64,000 bases of DNA, taken from the NCBI GenBank assembly GCA_022494885.1, contig JAGVSM010002388.1, forward strand, positions 496,001 through 560,000, read 5' to 3'. This DNA is from Micrasema longulum (taxonomy: Eukaryota; Arthropoda; Insecta; Trichoptera; Brachycentridae). The translations under genes and the position numbers were made by a program. Below are positions 1 through 12,339 of this stretch, in pieces (positions within the stretch are counted from its first letter, which is position 1; each line of letters opens with the position of its first letter). Below the pieces are notes generated by a model. The model was not told the origin of the DNA. It did no database searches and saw only the letters and a program-made list of their open reading frames with translations.

Positions 1-977
1 TTTAATCTTAATTTCAGTAAAACGGAGTATTTTTTTAATCTACTATCGACATTTGAATAGTCTTTAGGAACTTATGAAAAAAATACTTATAAAATAAAAT
101 AAACGGCTTTTTTAAATTTTTAAAAAGTTATCATATGTTTTTGAATAGGCAAAATAATCAGAATGAATGCTTTGAGGGTTAAAGACAATGCTTGTCATCA
201 AATATTTGGAAACTTTTCAAATATTCCTTATATTTATTTGTAGTAACGATAAAATTATCCGTTTCAGTAAAGTTATTTTGGCTTGCATTAAAGAAAGTAA
301 ATAAATCACTTTATTCGGCTTGACAGATGATCAATCTTCAGGCGAAGTGAAAGTAAATCTTATCAATTATCACATTAAACATACACAATGTCACTTTACT
401 GATGGAATGTATAAAGAAATACAACCATTAAAAAATCTTCAAAGCAAAATCCGACGATGGGCTTTTTTTGTCAGAGTTTCACAATTTTGTCGTTTCTTAA
501 AACGATTTGTAGAGAGTGATGCCATGTGTCAGCTCAGATGTTTTTACACCAAACTGTAAAAGCGGTATTTTGGTATAGGAGTATATTTCATATAGAGATA
601 GGTACAGCCAACTTACAAAAAAAAAGTAAAGTTTGTTTTATATTAATGTTTTCACGTTTACATATTTTGCTCATTCGTGGATTTTATTTATTTTTGTTAG
701 TTTGCTAAATACTAATGTACATAAAAAGAAATCGACCCTTGTATTCCTCACGTCTTTTTTTGGTTTTAATATTAAACAATTTGAAAATGTAAAAACCAAC
801 GCAGGTAAATGCTTCTATCTGTTCCTATTGCAATTACCAAAAATTAAGGGCAAATAGCTTTAACAATATTCGAGTTATCGAATTAAAATCGATCTATGGT
901 GGATTCCAATCCCCCCCTTTCGGTCCGGCTAGAACAAAAAATAAATATGAATTGATGAGCGCGCATTTGAATTTGCG
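1..977. other. AT-rich stretch without recognised gene
   Basis: Only short chance frames occur here (for example 320-559 and 633-857), none with domain-like composition or convincing splice sites. A solitary CTTTGAGGGTTAA near 170-181 resembles the end of a piggyBac-like MITE, but no partner end was seen. I see no other structure. Confidence 0.5.
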
Positions 978-1232
978 TCAATCTAGTAATTTAAAAACCG
1001 CAAAGAAAATGCTGAACGGTGCATAAGCCACTAAACTGCAACATTAAATGCAGCGTATCTCGATCATCTATTACGAGAAGGTCAGGAGACTTGGATTAAT
1101 TTTTAGGAATCAGTCTAAGCACAGTAAAATATTGCAGAATTAATATTTAATGTCGACCTAACTATAAATCAAAGCCAGGATCTCAAACGTACTGATGAAT
1201 CCACCGACCACTACACTACGAGGCGGACATTT
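978..1232 (-). repeat. tRNA-derived SINE, family 3 (old copy)
   Basis: On the minus strand the head reads CGTAGTGTAGTGGTCGGTGG, which fits a pol III A box, and a degenerate B-box-like stretch (GAGATCCTGGCTTTGATTT) follows. The body then contains GTCGACATTAAATATT, a CAATATTTTAC stretch and the tail signature TTATGCACCGTT. The same order recurs at 32576-32810 and, interrupted, at 12340-12770, so this is a dispersed short retroposon. Divergence is high and no target duplication is evident. It is a retroposon rather than a tRNA gene because the head cannot form a clean T arm and it is dispersed with a constant body. Confidence 0.65.
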
Positions 1233-1636
1233 TTCACCTCGTTTTTATTTTTGGGATATCTCGATGGAATCTCGCAGGTTTACCTGAGCCATAATACTCG
1301 TTAGAGGTTTTAGTTTTAATTCACACACGTAATATTCTTTATACATCTGAGGCAGACTAAAACAAATTAAATTATGCATGTAACATTATACTGATAACAT
1401 TGGTTTGCTCTTACATAAAATTACTTAGTAAAAAAAATACAAAAATATTTACAGATTCGCATTTTTTATTTTTATTTTTTATTTATTAATAAAACATATA
1501 AGACATGAATATCATGATATTATATTCCCAGGAGTTGTACGAAAAAACTCATTTGGGACGGTACATAAAAAAAATAGTACATTTCTTGTAACAATACATA
1601 GTATACATTTAAACAATAAAATTTTTAACAAATTTT

Positions 1637-1770
1637 AACAATCTATGAACTTAATATTAAAAAAGGAAAGAAAACATTTAAACAATCTGTGAACTTAATA
1701 TTAAAGAAGAAAATAAAAACATTCAAACAATCTGTGAACTTAATATTAAAATAATAATATTAATATTTTG
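1637..1770 (+). repeat. Minisatellite, about 45-bp period, three units
   Basis: Three consecutive units begin with AACAATCTRTGAACTTAATA at 1637, 1681 and 1726. The periods are 44 and 45 bases, and each unit continues with A-rich sequence ending in AAACATTYA. The last unit is cut short and runs into AT-rich sequence. The units differ at only a few sites, which suggests a fairly recent local amplification. It is non-coding in all frames. Confidence 0.8.
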
Positions 1771-2055
1771 GTTGATCGGTTACCTGTCTTGAATACATTA
1801 GACGGACCTTATTATTTTTGGGTTTTCCTCGACCAACACTTTAACCTAGATGATGCATGGGGGATGCTATCAAACGGGAAAATAATGAAGTATTTTTCTA
1901 CCTCCCACTTGTTACCGGTGAGGCTATTAGGCAAATTGTCAGCAGGTGGGAAAAATGTATCGGGTAAAAACGTGTACTCGATTTTAATGTTTGGGCCTTT
2001 TGGGAAAAGAGACAAAGTTAATTTTATGCTTTATGGCATGTATGCGCCGATTTAA
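1768..2055 (+). other. Unassigned open frame of 95 codons, probably not a gene
   Basis: The frame opens at TTG, not ATG, and has no upstream acceptor or downstream donor that I find convincing. The sequence is somewhat less AT-rich than its surroundings. The peptide includes FWVFLDQHFNLDDAWGML and GKLSAGGKNVSGKNV but matches no family I recognise. The complementary strand is also open over most of the same interval, which weakens the case for coding. It could be the remnant of a transposon. Confidence 0.2.
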
Positions 2056-2186
2056 CTTAAAACCGAAGTATTTTTTTCAATTAAAGTTAACTTCACTATT
2101 GTGAACCAAAAATGCAAAGTCAAAGAGGAAATTAATTAAGTTTTTATTAAAAAAGAGGCAAAAACTGTCTCAACAATGTTTGAGTG

Positions 2187-2545
2187 TGTCCAAATGCTTA
2201 CAGACTGGCTGGATTTCCTCCTTTCAGGGAGTTATTCATATTTAAATTAATTGCAACAGAGAGGGACAACATTATTAAGAAGGGAATATGGAAGTCTTGG
2301 CATTTACAGGGCTTATGGCCTGTCATTGGCTGGTTTAAGTGGCCATAAAGGTTTCAGTTCTTTTACTTCACATAAGTCAATAGATGGAGGAGTTGAGGAA
2401 ATGTGGATGTTCTAACATGGGCAGAATGGTGAATGTTACGCAGTGTGTAAAGTGGTCACTTAAACCAGCCAATGACAGGTCATAAGTCTTGTGCTCAGAC
2501 TTCCATATTCCCTTCTTAATAATGTTTTCCTTCTCAGTTGCAATT
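2187..2545. repeat. 390-bp repeat family, two partial copies head to head
   Basis: From 2187 the sequence carries the family end (TTTGAGTGTGTCCAAATG), then on the minus strand the core that runs GGAATATGGAAGTC through GGCTTATGGCCTGTCATTGG. Near 2340 the orientation flips, and a plus-strand copy follows: TTTCAG, the GCAGAATGGTGAATGTTA block, AACCAGCCAATGACAGG and CTTCCATATTCCCTTCTTAA. The two halves make an imperfect palindrome of about 300 bases. It has no coding capacity. Confidence 0.8.
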
Positions 2546-2827
2546 AATTTTAAAATTGTCTCTTTTAAACGGAAACGCGTAGAGACGTTAAAATCAATAA
2601 AAATATAAAAGAAAAGGAAATGAATTGAAGTTTTAGTAATGTTACTTTCGCATGTGTTTTTGTTATAATTTATTCAAAACATTGTAATCGTAGTTATTTA
2701 GTTAGGAAGAAAAGAAACCAAAAGCTTATCAAACTACATTGCAAGGTAAATAATATTTATACTGCTTTTTTTTTTCTCAAATCATTTTATTTTCTACCAT
2801 TTTCTTTCATTGGTTCCCTTTTCTCTC

Positions 2828-3140
2828 TCCTTCCAAACTCATTATCTGATCCCACATTTTCCATGTACTTTAAAGAGAAAAAAATGTTAATATGTGCAAG
2901 CCCAATCTCCAAATTAAAAAGCAGATGTTAATTTTAATTAATAAGGTTTTTTTCAAATTTTATTTTAACATATGTATTTATCTTTTAGTTTATTTATTTA
3001 TTTATGGTTTTTAGTACAAAATTTTGATCAATTTCTTCTTTTGACCAGTCTGTTTTTTGGTTGGCTGGAAGATATTGCTTTTAGCAATAATTTCGCCAAA
3101 GTACTTATTTTTTGTACTTGAAGTTTCAAATAAATATAGA
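2828..3140 (+). repeat. Dispersed repeat shared with 52320-52615
   Basis: The stretch begins CTCCTTCCAAACTCATTA and continues through a pyrimidine-rich segment, TTTTGACCAGTCTGTTTTTT and TTCGCCAAAGTACTTATT. The same elements occur in the same order and orientation at 52320-52615, at moderate identity by eye. Both copies lie next to members of the 390-bp family, so this may be an outer portion of a longer element. No coding signal was found. Confidence 0.65.
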
Positions 3141-3214
3141 AAAATACTTATTTTTTCCACGACAATTTAAACACTATATAATACAAAGACAAAAAAAAAT
3201 TCTTTATTTATTTA

Positions 3215-3400
3215 AATATGTATTTATATCTATATATGTGTGTGTAGATATATATACTTGTATGTGTGTTTGGGTATGTGTAAATATATACATATATGTG
3301 TGTATATATTTGTGTATGTATGTGTATGTATGTGTATGAATGTTTATAAGGGTGCATACATGTGTGTGTATTTAAGTGGATATACATATAAATAAACATA
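3215..3400 (+). repeat. Microsatellite, TATG/TG/TA-rich
   Basis: Interrupted arrays of TATG, TG and TA steps run through this interval, for example TGTATGTATGTGTATGTATG. The long open frames on both strands over it are artefacts of the simple repeat. Confidence 0.9.
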
Positions 3401-3734
3401 TGTGTTTGTTTGCCTTACTACAGGTCATCTCCTACAAAGCATTTCTTAAAAAATATATCAATTTTTTTTTTTTTAAGTCGTTGATGAAAATATTACTCTA
3501 GTAATTCCTAATATCAATAATGTCCAAAACTTGTAGTGAATACATTTGTCCAAGACATTTGTCTTATATTATATTTAGATTATCATTATTATCTAGTTGT
3601 GTTATTTTATTTGTATATCCAACTATACAAGAAGCTTTAAATAAAATAAACAACACAGTAAATGTAAAAAATGAAAGTGTTGTAGTATAACAGTGCGCAT
3701 CGATAACTATTTAAGCTTTCCAGATACTGCAGTG

Positions 3735-3960
3735 CAGTGTTTTTCAACTTTTTTGAAAACGTGACCCTTTTACGAGAAAAGAAATTCGGCGACACCCGAG
3801 GACCTTAATGTTATTTTACTCGTTGTACATGTATGCTATGTCCGCAATTTAAAGGATAACGTTTTTATTTTTCTTTCTTTTGAGACCAGACATGAATCAA
3901 ATGCAAGGTAGGAGCGGACACAGAGGGCCGTGATAACAAGATCTAACTTGCTGCTGACGA
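3735..3960 (+). mobile_element. hAT-like terminal fragment (single end)
   Basis: CAGTGTTTTTCAACTTTTTT followed by GTGACCCTTTTACGAGAAAA has the form of the terminal inverted repeat of many hAT non-autonomous elements (CAGTG...TTCTCAACC..., then a GTGACCC block). No matching right end or 8-bp duplication was found downstream, so the boundary near 3960 is a guess and the element is truncated or its other end has diverged. Confidence 0.45.
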
Positions 3961-4269
3961 GATGTTTTAAATATAATCTAATTTCATTAAGATTGACGTA
4001 TTTTGAATGAAGAGAAAATAAGATTATCCAGAGCAGGCAAAGTAAGTTTAAAAAATATTAGTCCCATTTGCCATATCCTACGTCGCGTCGGCTATTTGCG
4101 TCTCTAAAACAGAACCACAATTCGACAAATTATTAAAAAGAAACAGGCACAACCTTCTTTTTTTTAAAAATATTTTTTTAAAATTTAAATTTCATTGATA
4201 AACCCTTACGAGTTACATACATTTAACAAACTATTTTCACTTTTAAAATTCACATTCTACTGTTAACAA

Positions 4270-5210
4270 TAATATTTTTTACATCTTTTGTAAAGGTTGT
4301 CTGAGTCTTTTGTTTAGTTTTGTCTGTTAGTTTATTTTATAATTTCAGTCCATTGTTTATTAGTCTCGAATGTCATTTTCTCGTTTTAGAAGGTTGTATC
4401 TGATATTTTTCTGATATTCTCGTATTGTGTTCATGTTTACTACAGTTTTCTTCAAGTTTTAATTATTCGTCTACAATTACATCAGTGGCTAATTTATGAA
4501 TAAATTGTAAAGATTCTAGTTTAAAGAGTTCAGTTACATTTAATTGTTTAGTTTGTTCAAAAAGTTCTTCAGTTGCTGTTAGATAGAGAAGGTCATATAC
4601 TAACTCCAATATTTTATTTTGCTGTCTTTGTAATCTGTTTATGTCATTTTGATTTTCTGTTCCCTATAGTAGTTGCATATAACATATTTTAGTTTTTGCA
4701 TAGGCTTCATTTATTTTTTTTTTCCTTTATTGGAACAAAGTTTTTGATCTTAAAAAATAGACTCGATAAAGTTGCCACTTTGCTAATTAAATAAATTGTT
4801 GATATGAATTGTCCATGTCAATTGTCTATTTATTGTTAGTCCTAAGTATTTAACATGTTCAATTTCAGTTAGTCGTTCATTATTTATGTAAGCAACTTCT
4901 TTGTAACATTTTTTTCTAGATTCAAAATGGATAATATTGCATTTTTTCTCATTAAGTATAAGTAAGTTTGTGTTTGTCCATTTAGTCAACAAAGTAAGGT
5001 CTTCGTTTATGTCATTGTTTGTTAATACGTCTGTTTGATTTTTATAGAAAAGTCCAATATCGTCGGCATACATGATAATTTTCCCTTTACTTACTTTAAT
5101 ATTGTATTTTTATTGTTGTGTAGAATCTAAAGTCTCTGCTATTTACTTTAACGTTTGAACGCAATGTTTGGTGACCTTCTGGCGGTCCTAAATTACTTGT
5201 TGAAAACTCT
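4270..5210 (-). pseudogene. LINE reverse transcriptase relic (element LINE-B)
   Basis: On the minus strand the frame at 5073-4783 carries the RT catalytic motif MYADDIGLFY, then a KYLGLTINRQLTW segment, the usual order in CR1/Jockey-type LINEs. After a frameshift near 4783, homology continues with EAYAKTKICYMQ and then ATEELFEQTKQLNVTELFK, the C-terminal thumb region, down to about 4490. Upstream (5080-5210) a further shifted piece reads SNLGPPEGHQ, plausibly near the conserved GxPQG region. Several stops and shifts show it is dead. The remaining sequence to about 4270 is shared with copies at 15000-15116 and 16286-16635. Clade assignment is approximate. Confidence 0.85.
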
Positions 5211-8200
5211 GCTGTACTGCAAGAGAAACTTTTCAGTTAGGTTGGGTTCCCTATTTCCATTATCTCCTGAAATTCAGGATCCGTGCATTTCTGGCAAGAG
5301 ATGAAAAAACAAGGAACATTTTGATTCTTGGAGTCCAATTGGGGTTTGATTAACTAGTTAATCTGAAGTGATTCACCCTTCCGGGCCCAAGGAGGGTATC
5401 TAGGGTCCCATAAGTAGCATTTTTTTTTTGTTAATTATTATATTGATTTAATTTTTTGCATTAACCTATCTCATTATGTTAAAATTGTATCAATATTATT
5501 ATTTTATTTAAATATTAAAATTCATCACTGAACAGTTTGATAATACTTGATATATTTGGTCAGTTAGCACGCGTACGTTTGCTATGAAGGCGCAAATATC
5601 TAGCCATAACAACAATAACACCGAATTTCATGCTTTGCATTTTACATGCATTCCTGCTCCTAACTTCCCGCTTACTGCCGCGCTAAAATGTAGCGAGATT
5701 TTACATCAGCAGTGTTGTTCAACTTGCGGTAGAGAAAGCAACGCGAAATCACATAACATCCAACGCAACAGAATTTAATTAGAAAATGCAAGAATATTGC
5801 AAAAACCTTGAAATATTATGAAATAATTTAATCTTATCTAATAACTAACTTAATCTAATAACTACCATGACAATCATAATTAATTTTTTTATACATTTTT
5901 AAAGTCGTATTTAAAGCATTCTACCTGGGATATTCCTGGTACTTTTACTTAAGGAACATTAAATTAGATTTATTTGAGAATAATTGTTCTTTTAACTTAG
6001 AAACAAAAACATTTTATTTACAATAAAACATGTATGTTCAGAGATTTTCACCCATGGTTGGCTCCTTGCCAACAGCCAAGAGAAGTTTGTAAGCACATAA
6101 AAAAGTTTGTTTTTCGCAGTAACGTTTATACTATTTCGAATAATTTTACAACTTAGTTTCCGCGTAATTTATACGCAGTTAAAGAAAACGAAACATACAT
6201 ATGTGCGTACATAATATTTTTATGTAGAGGGTTATTCTAAATAATATACCTTATTACGTCAGTTTTTATTTGAATTCGAATTTCGACGAATAAAATTATG
6301 TTTAATCTTACAACACATTTACACTATTAATTCATGTTTATTGGCTGCACAGCTGCAAAATTCAGTTGTCCAACTCATTGAACACTCGCAGAATCATGTA
6401 TTTTCCATACAGATATTAAATTTGTGATTTGAAATACAACTGCTCTTACTAGTTCATTAGGGTTTATTGTTTAAAGATAAGTTCTAAGACAATATATCAA
6501 ATTATGTTCACATACAACGTGGGATTCCGCGAAAACAGTGGAACGAAAACAATTTTGTGGTTTTAAGTAACTCGGTATTGTGATTTTTTGATTGAATTAC
6601 ATTTTACAAATTACCTAAAAGATAAACTGATATTCTAAGTATTATAAAGAACAACAATCCGATTGTTGATATAACTACATGACGTTTATAATTAAAATTT
6701 ATTTTAATAACAATGTTGTTCTGTGTAAATTCAATGATTCAGTTAATTCTATAATGAGCGCTTCAAGACAAAATAGTCAATTAAAAGTTTGATTTTGGTA
6801 AAAGCTTAAATTAGTAAGCTAAGCCATATGGCTGGCGAGAAATGGGGTGAAGAAAAGCCTATTTCAGAAATTGGTGAAATTATGATACTCGTTGAAGAAA
6901 GTTTGTCGTCTTACTCTTGATGAATTCACTTTGATGGTGAACAAAAACGAGAGTTAATCTTGTAATTTAGTTACTACACTTAGTGTCGGGTGTCTGGTTC
7001 ACGTAACAAACAAACTTTTGACAGAAATATTAAAAGATTCTACCTAAACAAGATATTATTTATCAAAAAAGTTACCTAAAGCCAACTTTTGTTGAACATG
7101 CTATTTTGGAATACTTAGTATGAAAAAAGTACATTAACATTTTGAAGATAGGTATTATCTTGACTTAAAGACTTCCTTCAAGTTTAATGCAGGCTAACCT
7201 TAGCAAGGGCTGAATTTTCCAAATTAAAAAAAAAAAACAGTTGCACAACACTTATAAGATGAAGCATAAAACAATGCACATGGAAAGTATGTTATTGAAC
7301 GCTACTTGCTTTCAGGAATAAAAGTTTTTTTTTTTAAAGCAGGCCTTTATAAATATTTTTTTTAACAAGACACGTTCCATCAAGAAACCCTAATTATTTT
7401 ATTATACGTATTCTGATTGGTCAATTAATTAGATCTCAATGCTTTCTGGTAACTCAGACCATTGACTACTTAATATTATGATCTTTTGATTATTCTGATC
7501 AAATATATTAGAACAAGACGACCATGTCAACAAAAGTTGTCGTGTACTACTAAAGGTGCTAAAAAAAAAATAAACAACTATTTTAAAACAGCAATATTAT
7601 TGCAATAAAACGAATATTGTTAAAAAAAAATAACTGTTATTTTGTAAAAGTTATTCTTTGGAAATGGCAACCATTTTTAAAATTAAAAAATTACAGGTGC
7701 GTGGACAAACCCATAAAAATGAAACATGAGTTCGGATATTTGAAACTGTTTCTTAAAAAAATATTTTGTAAAAACGACGCGGCATAACCATGATCACCCC
7801 TTCTCTCATAAAAATGAAAAACTAATTAAGGTTTTTGTTTAAAAACAGTTATTTTTCTGCAATAACTAAAATAGTCGAAAATAAATTTAACTGTTGCTGG
7901 ACACAGAAATACAACAACTACTTTGGAAAACAACTGTAACAGTTTCATAAAAAAATTAAACTGTTATGGTGAAAAAAAAATAGTAATGGTAGTGAAAATT
8001 TGGTGATGTTATGTGAAATTATTACTTAAATAACAGTTTAGAGGAGCATAGATCTACAAGAATCAGTTTAATTTATCACTGTGAAATTTTTGAAGAAGTT
8101 GGCGGTACTAGATTTTTTACCACGATGCACTATTTAGAAACAGTTTCACAAAAAAGTCTTTTTTTGTGAAACGGTAACTGTTACTGCCGCGTCTTACGAA

Positions 8201-8280
8201 TAACCGAAATGCCCACCTCTAGTCAATAAACATTACAAATATTAAAAAGTTTGTTTTTGCTCTCTTGCAAAATGGCCAAT
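5211..8280. other. Long AT-rich stretch, no gene recognised
   Basis: No ORF has domain-like features; 5584-5778 is a short isolated frame. 7560-8200 holds many AACTGTTAT/AACAGTT runs and poly-A tracts, suggestive of a decayed repeat but with no clear ends. A small hairpin (GTTGGC-TCCTT-GCCAAC) lies near 6057. I see nothing else. Confidence 0.4.
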
Positions 8281-8605
8281 TTAGACATACCACAGCGTAC
8301 TTCTGGGGGTGCGATATATTGAGTGACGTATGTTGGAGAAGTGTTTGCAGCTAACGACAGTACCCGGAAGACAAAAGACAGTTCCATAACTATGTGCCGC
8401 TTTATTGTGCAGCATCCACGAGTCCAGTGATGTGCACCACACGGTCAGATTAGTTCCTACGGAGAGGGTCGGGGTAGTTCGGGGTAGTGTCGGGGAGGAG
8501 TGGGTTGCGAAGGGGAGAGGACGCTGCAGGCGTGACGTGAAGCGGACACATACCACTGATTCTATGTATAGATATAATATCACAGTTGTAAACGATGTAA
8601 ATTAA
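8281..8605. other. Isolated GC-richer block, unassigned
   Basis: This block is conspicuously GC-rich (for example the GGTCGGGGTAGTTCGGGGTA stretch near 8468) within AT-rich DNA and is open on both strands, which base composition alone can explain. No domain or good splice pair was seen. It does not recur elsewhere in the window. It could be a conserved non-coding element, a regulatory block or an unrecognised exon. Confidence 0.35.
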
Positions 8606-8704
8606 TGAATTCATTTATATAAGATGTTTGAAGCATGTACAAATATTTGCATACAAGTAAGATTATTAGTAAATAGTAAGATCTTAATTTGTTGTTCAGA
8701 AGAG

Positions 8705-8870
8705 GTTAAACATTTTTAAGAAGGTTATATGGAAGTCTTTGCATTTAAAGGGGTTATGGCCTGGAATTGGCTTGTTTAAGTGGCCACTTTACACACTGCG
8801 CAACATTCACCATTCTGCCTATGTTCGAATATTCATATTTCTTCAAATCTACCTTCTGTTTACCTTTATG
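8705..8870 (-). repeat. 390-bp repeat family, partial copy
   Basis: Minus-strand core: TATGGAAGTCT, GGGTTATGGCCTGGAATTGG, GTTTAAGTGGCCACTTTACA, CATTCACCATTCTGCCTATG and ATTCATATTTCTTCAA in the family order. Both terminal regions are missing or diverged. Confidence 0.8.
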
Positions 8871-8960
8871 ACGTAAAAGTGCTGAATCTGAAGTGCTGAA
8901 TTTGAGTAAACGAAAATATCGAACATTCAAATAAAAAATATTTGAACACCTTCGTCATTC

Positions 8961-9110
8961 CATGTCCGCTCCCTAGTTAGAGCATATGATGTCCACTAAG
9001 ATCCTCCGGGCAGCCGGCTCCGGTGTATTTTCCCAAGCCAGGTTCGCGTCCCGTAGTTCTGACATGAAATGCCGACGAACAGTCAGCAGTGAATATAAAA
9101 TATTTGAGAA
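8961..9110 (+). repeat. Degenerate SINE-like fragment with B-box-like motif
   Basis: The first 40 bases (TGTCCGCTCCCTAGTTAGAG) resemble the LINE-tail sequence at 19190-19220. The later part carries CAGGTTCGCGTCCCGTAG, close to a pol III B box, followed by GACATGAAAT, as in SINE family 2 at 27926 and 39564. It is probably a composite of old fragments. No A box is certain. Confidence 0.4.
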
Positions 9111-9929
9111 GCAATTAATTTAAAATCCAAAAAATGTTGCTGCTGAGTTTTTTGATTGCAAAAAATGGTAAACCATTTATTCGTCCAACAGTAAAACGTA
9201 TTGTTCATTACGGCTTCTAAAATGTTTTTACCTCAACAAATATTTTTTTGGGTAATGTACACGAAATTTCTTTAACAGTTAACTCAAGGTTCTTGGGTTT
9301 TTCGTTAAATATAGGAGAAATAAATAGGAGTATCCGTTTCCCAAGCAATCGCTAGAAAAGGTTTTAACTTGCGTCGAGGATGAAGAAGTCAATTTAAATT
9401 ATGCTTTATTTGCGTCATTGAATTATTTTTTTCAAAAAATGAAAATGTCCAGTCATTTATTCCGTAGAGACGTTAAAAACGCAGTGATTTATTACGTGCA
9501 ATGATTAGTTTTTTCCGTATTTTATAGGCTGTGTGTGTGACAGGTGAACATAATTTACTCATGACGTACAGGGATTTAATAGTTTTGGCAAATAGATATA
9601 TTATTTTTCATTTATTTTTGGCATGCACCTAAATGTTTTAAGAAATCGTCTTCTTGTGATGATGGTTTGCCTCGGGTTGATGACATCAAGCTCATATAAC
9701 ATCTTTTTAGTTGCATTCTTCGTAGACTTCTGCTGCAGTTGTATTCAGATTTAATTATTTTTTTGAGAAATCATGTCCAGTAATAAAAATAAAGAATAGG
9801 AATATACTTTTTTTCCATAACATACAAAAAAAAGATTATCAGTTACACAGTATTATTATGACAATTATTTTGACAGAACGCAGCCAGTGCACAACGTACA
9901 AACAACTGTAGAGGTATCGGTGTTATCGA

Positions 9930-10215
9930 GTAAAGTAAGGTTATGTTCTGATGAAAACACCCAGGCCGTATTCATACAAAAAACTGTGCTAATCACTTTC
10001 TGAAAATAGTGTTTCCAAATCCATCATTAAATTCATTTTCGGACTATAAATATACGAATTACTTATCATTTGTCAAAGTACAAAGTTTTACTGTTGGGTA
10101 CATTAGACTATTCATTTTTTTCACATAATTCTATTATCTTAGTTTTGCATTTCTATAGCTGGCTGTTTTCTGCATAAGTGCGTTCAATTGTGAGTCAAAA
10201 ATAAAGTACAAACTA
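9930..10215 (+). repeat. Dispersed repeat 'GGCTG-TTTTCTGCATAA', copy 1
   Basis: The copy runs from TTATGTTCTGATGAAAACAC through GTGCTAATCACTTTCTGAAA and ATCATTTGTCAAAGTA to GCTGGCTGTTTTCTGCATAA. The same blocks in the same order occur at 14080-14290 and 14640-14830, and a short piece occurs at 19370-19460. It is non-coding, and neither terminal repeats nor a target duplication are clear. Confidence 0.6.
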
Positions 10216-12330
10216 CTTATATGAAAAACAAAAAACAACGCTATCTGTCAAGAAATTTATCACCAGGGGCTCCAAAAAAAGGTTCAATATTAGTTAAAAA
10301 GCTATGGAAAATGGACACAAATAAAGAAGAACAAATAAGACCGTCTTTTTGTTAAGTGCCTGTTGGTACACTAGAATAATTTATTTAAAAACATTTGGTC
10401 ACGCATACATACGCTTTATAAACTTTATAGATTTATTTTTCACAGTCCAGTTCAAGCTTACATTTTTTGTTCTTAAATATAATTTACTACCGGTAAAAAA
10501 ATATGCTTTTAAAATACCCTAACCTTACTTTAGCAGAAAAATATTATTGAAATACGAATACTATAATATTTTTAACGGGTCTAAAAATTTTATCGCAAGC
10601 ACTAAATTTAACCCTTGGAGAATTTTATCGAGATGTATTATATCAGAAGTCCTTGACTTTCACATCCGTTCCGAAAGAAATGTCTTCTAAGATATATCTG
10701 TTTATTGGACGTATTTTTATTGATATTTTAATAACGTAAGAAAATTCGAATAAGATGCAATGCAATGATTTAGGCACACTAAAAATTCGAGATCACAGAC
10801 GCCAGATTAGTGTCGAGTTGGTGTGCATATTTGTTTCTAAGGGTCGTGATAATTTCAGTCATACACGTTTCTTAAGAGTGTTGCTTAGCTCAAAATGCTT
10901 AGAGGTTTAATTTTATCAGTTGAAAGTTCTCCAGGTGAGGATTAAGTTAGTAAGGATAATCCAACGTGACGGATAGTGCAAGAAAAAGATAACAATAATA
11001 CTGTTTCTAAACTTTGCGTTTTAGGACAAAGAAACTTCACGAAACATTCTCAGATGGAAAGTGCAGTTTATCACTTAGTAGAGTGTAGAGATAACCAACG
11101 AATGCATTAACAGTAAAAAAACTCAAAATTGCATAGAATAATACCATTTTTTTTTTTTAATACTTTATATACATATACAGTTTATATATATGTAAAGCAA
11201 TTTCTTACTACCCACGCAAACCGTTCAGTTTGAGAAAATTACAAGTAGATGGACATATTGCATCTTCCAGTTTTAAACAGAAATTAAAAACAAAGATTAA
11301 GAAAATAAAAATTCATGAAAAAAGTAACACTATACTATTTAGAGAGGAGAGGGAATGGGAAGGAAAGAAGAGGAATAAAGGAACAACTTAAATATTTAGA
11401 TAGTGACGACCCATGATATCTACGACTCCGGTTCGGCGCCTTGTTTCTTTATTTCTTACTCTGTCTCTTAGACATGCACTGAGCATCTGTCTTTCAATGG
11501 ATCGTTGCTTGCATTTTAATTTCTGGCTACTTTTTTGTGTTTTAGATATGAAATATAATGTTATTATATATGTCTATAATAATATAATATTTTTCAACAT
11601 GTTTTTTTAATTGAAAAACGTAGTTTTTATGTGATTTATTGTTTTGGCATTTACTTTGAGAAATAACACATTAAATAATAAGGAGTAATAAAACAATATG
11701 AATTTTACGCCATACACGGGTTTAACACAAGTTTCGGGTACTCAGAATTATCTATAATTGTATTGCGTTACCTTTAAAACTAACCTTTAACACGTATTAT
11801 GTTATACAAATATTCAATTTGTGAGTGGCATAAAACGTAAAAGGTTTTTTTCTGAACGTTGCAAAAAAATTGTTTATTATAAATATGATTGACGATTTTC
11901 CTAATTAAAATTATCTTTAATGCTGCTAGCAGTAACGATGTAATTTGCGAAGTAATTGCTTCAATCTACCCTAATTGGTTCAGTAAAAGATATAAAAATA
12001 AATACCTTTGTAGATAATAACGTGCAAGTACATATGTACATACATACATACATTCTCCAGCTATTAAAAGGGTTCCATACAATGTTTTGTATAGTGAGAT
12101 TCATCTCACGACTTCATTTAACCTAACGAAATGCAATGTCTGAAAGATTTGGAAAGAGTAAAATTTTATTAAATCAAACGAGTAGGTTGTGCGGCTTGAT
12201 GAAAATGTTTAATTAAAAATTTGTTAGAAAATTTTCAGAATACTTAAGAGCAGGCTACGCGTTTTTTAGGTTTTTACGATTAAATGTTATTTCAGTATTT
12301 TACTACCCAAAAACTTTTCAAACATTCATC
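10216..12330. other. AT-rich stretch, no gene recognised
   Basis: A purine-rich segment at 11340-11385 (GAGAGGAGAGGGAATGGGAA) resembles the tracts at 29460-29520 and 33990-34045 that adjoin LINE remnants, so it may be a LINE remnant too. A short ACATACATACATACATTC run is at about 12036-12055. No coding region, SINE or clear TIR pair was found. Confidence 0.4.
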
Positions 12331-12339
12331 ATACTGCTA

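Noticed and set aside
3112..3399. Frames of 63-75 codons rich in Tyr, Ile, Val, Cys
   Set aside because: They are translations of a TATG/TG/TA microsatellite.
8281..8583. Minus-strand 100-codon frame as a real protein
   Set aside because: No recognised domain or splice sites; the opposite strand is also open over the GC-rich block, so it is kept only as an unassigned block.
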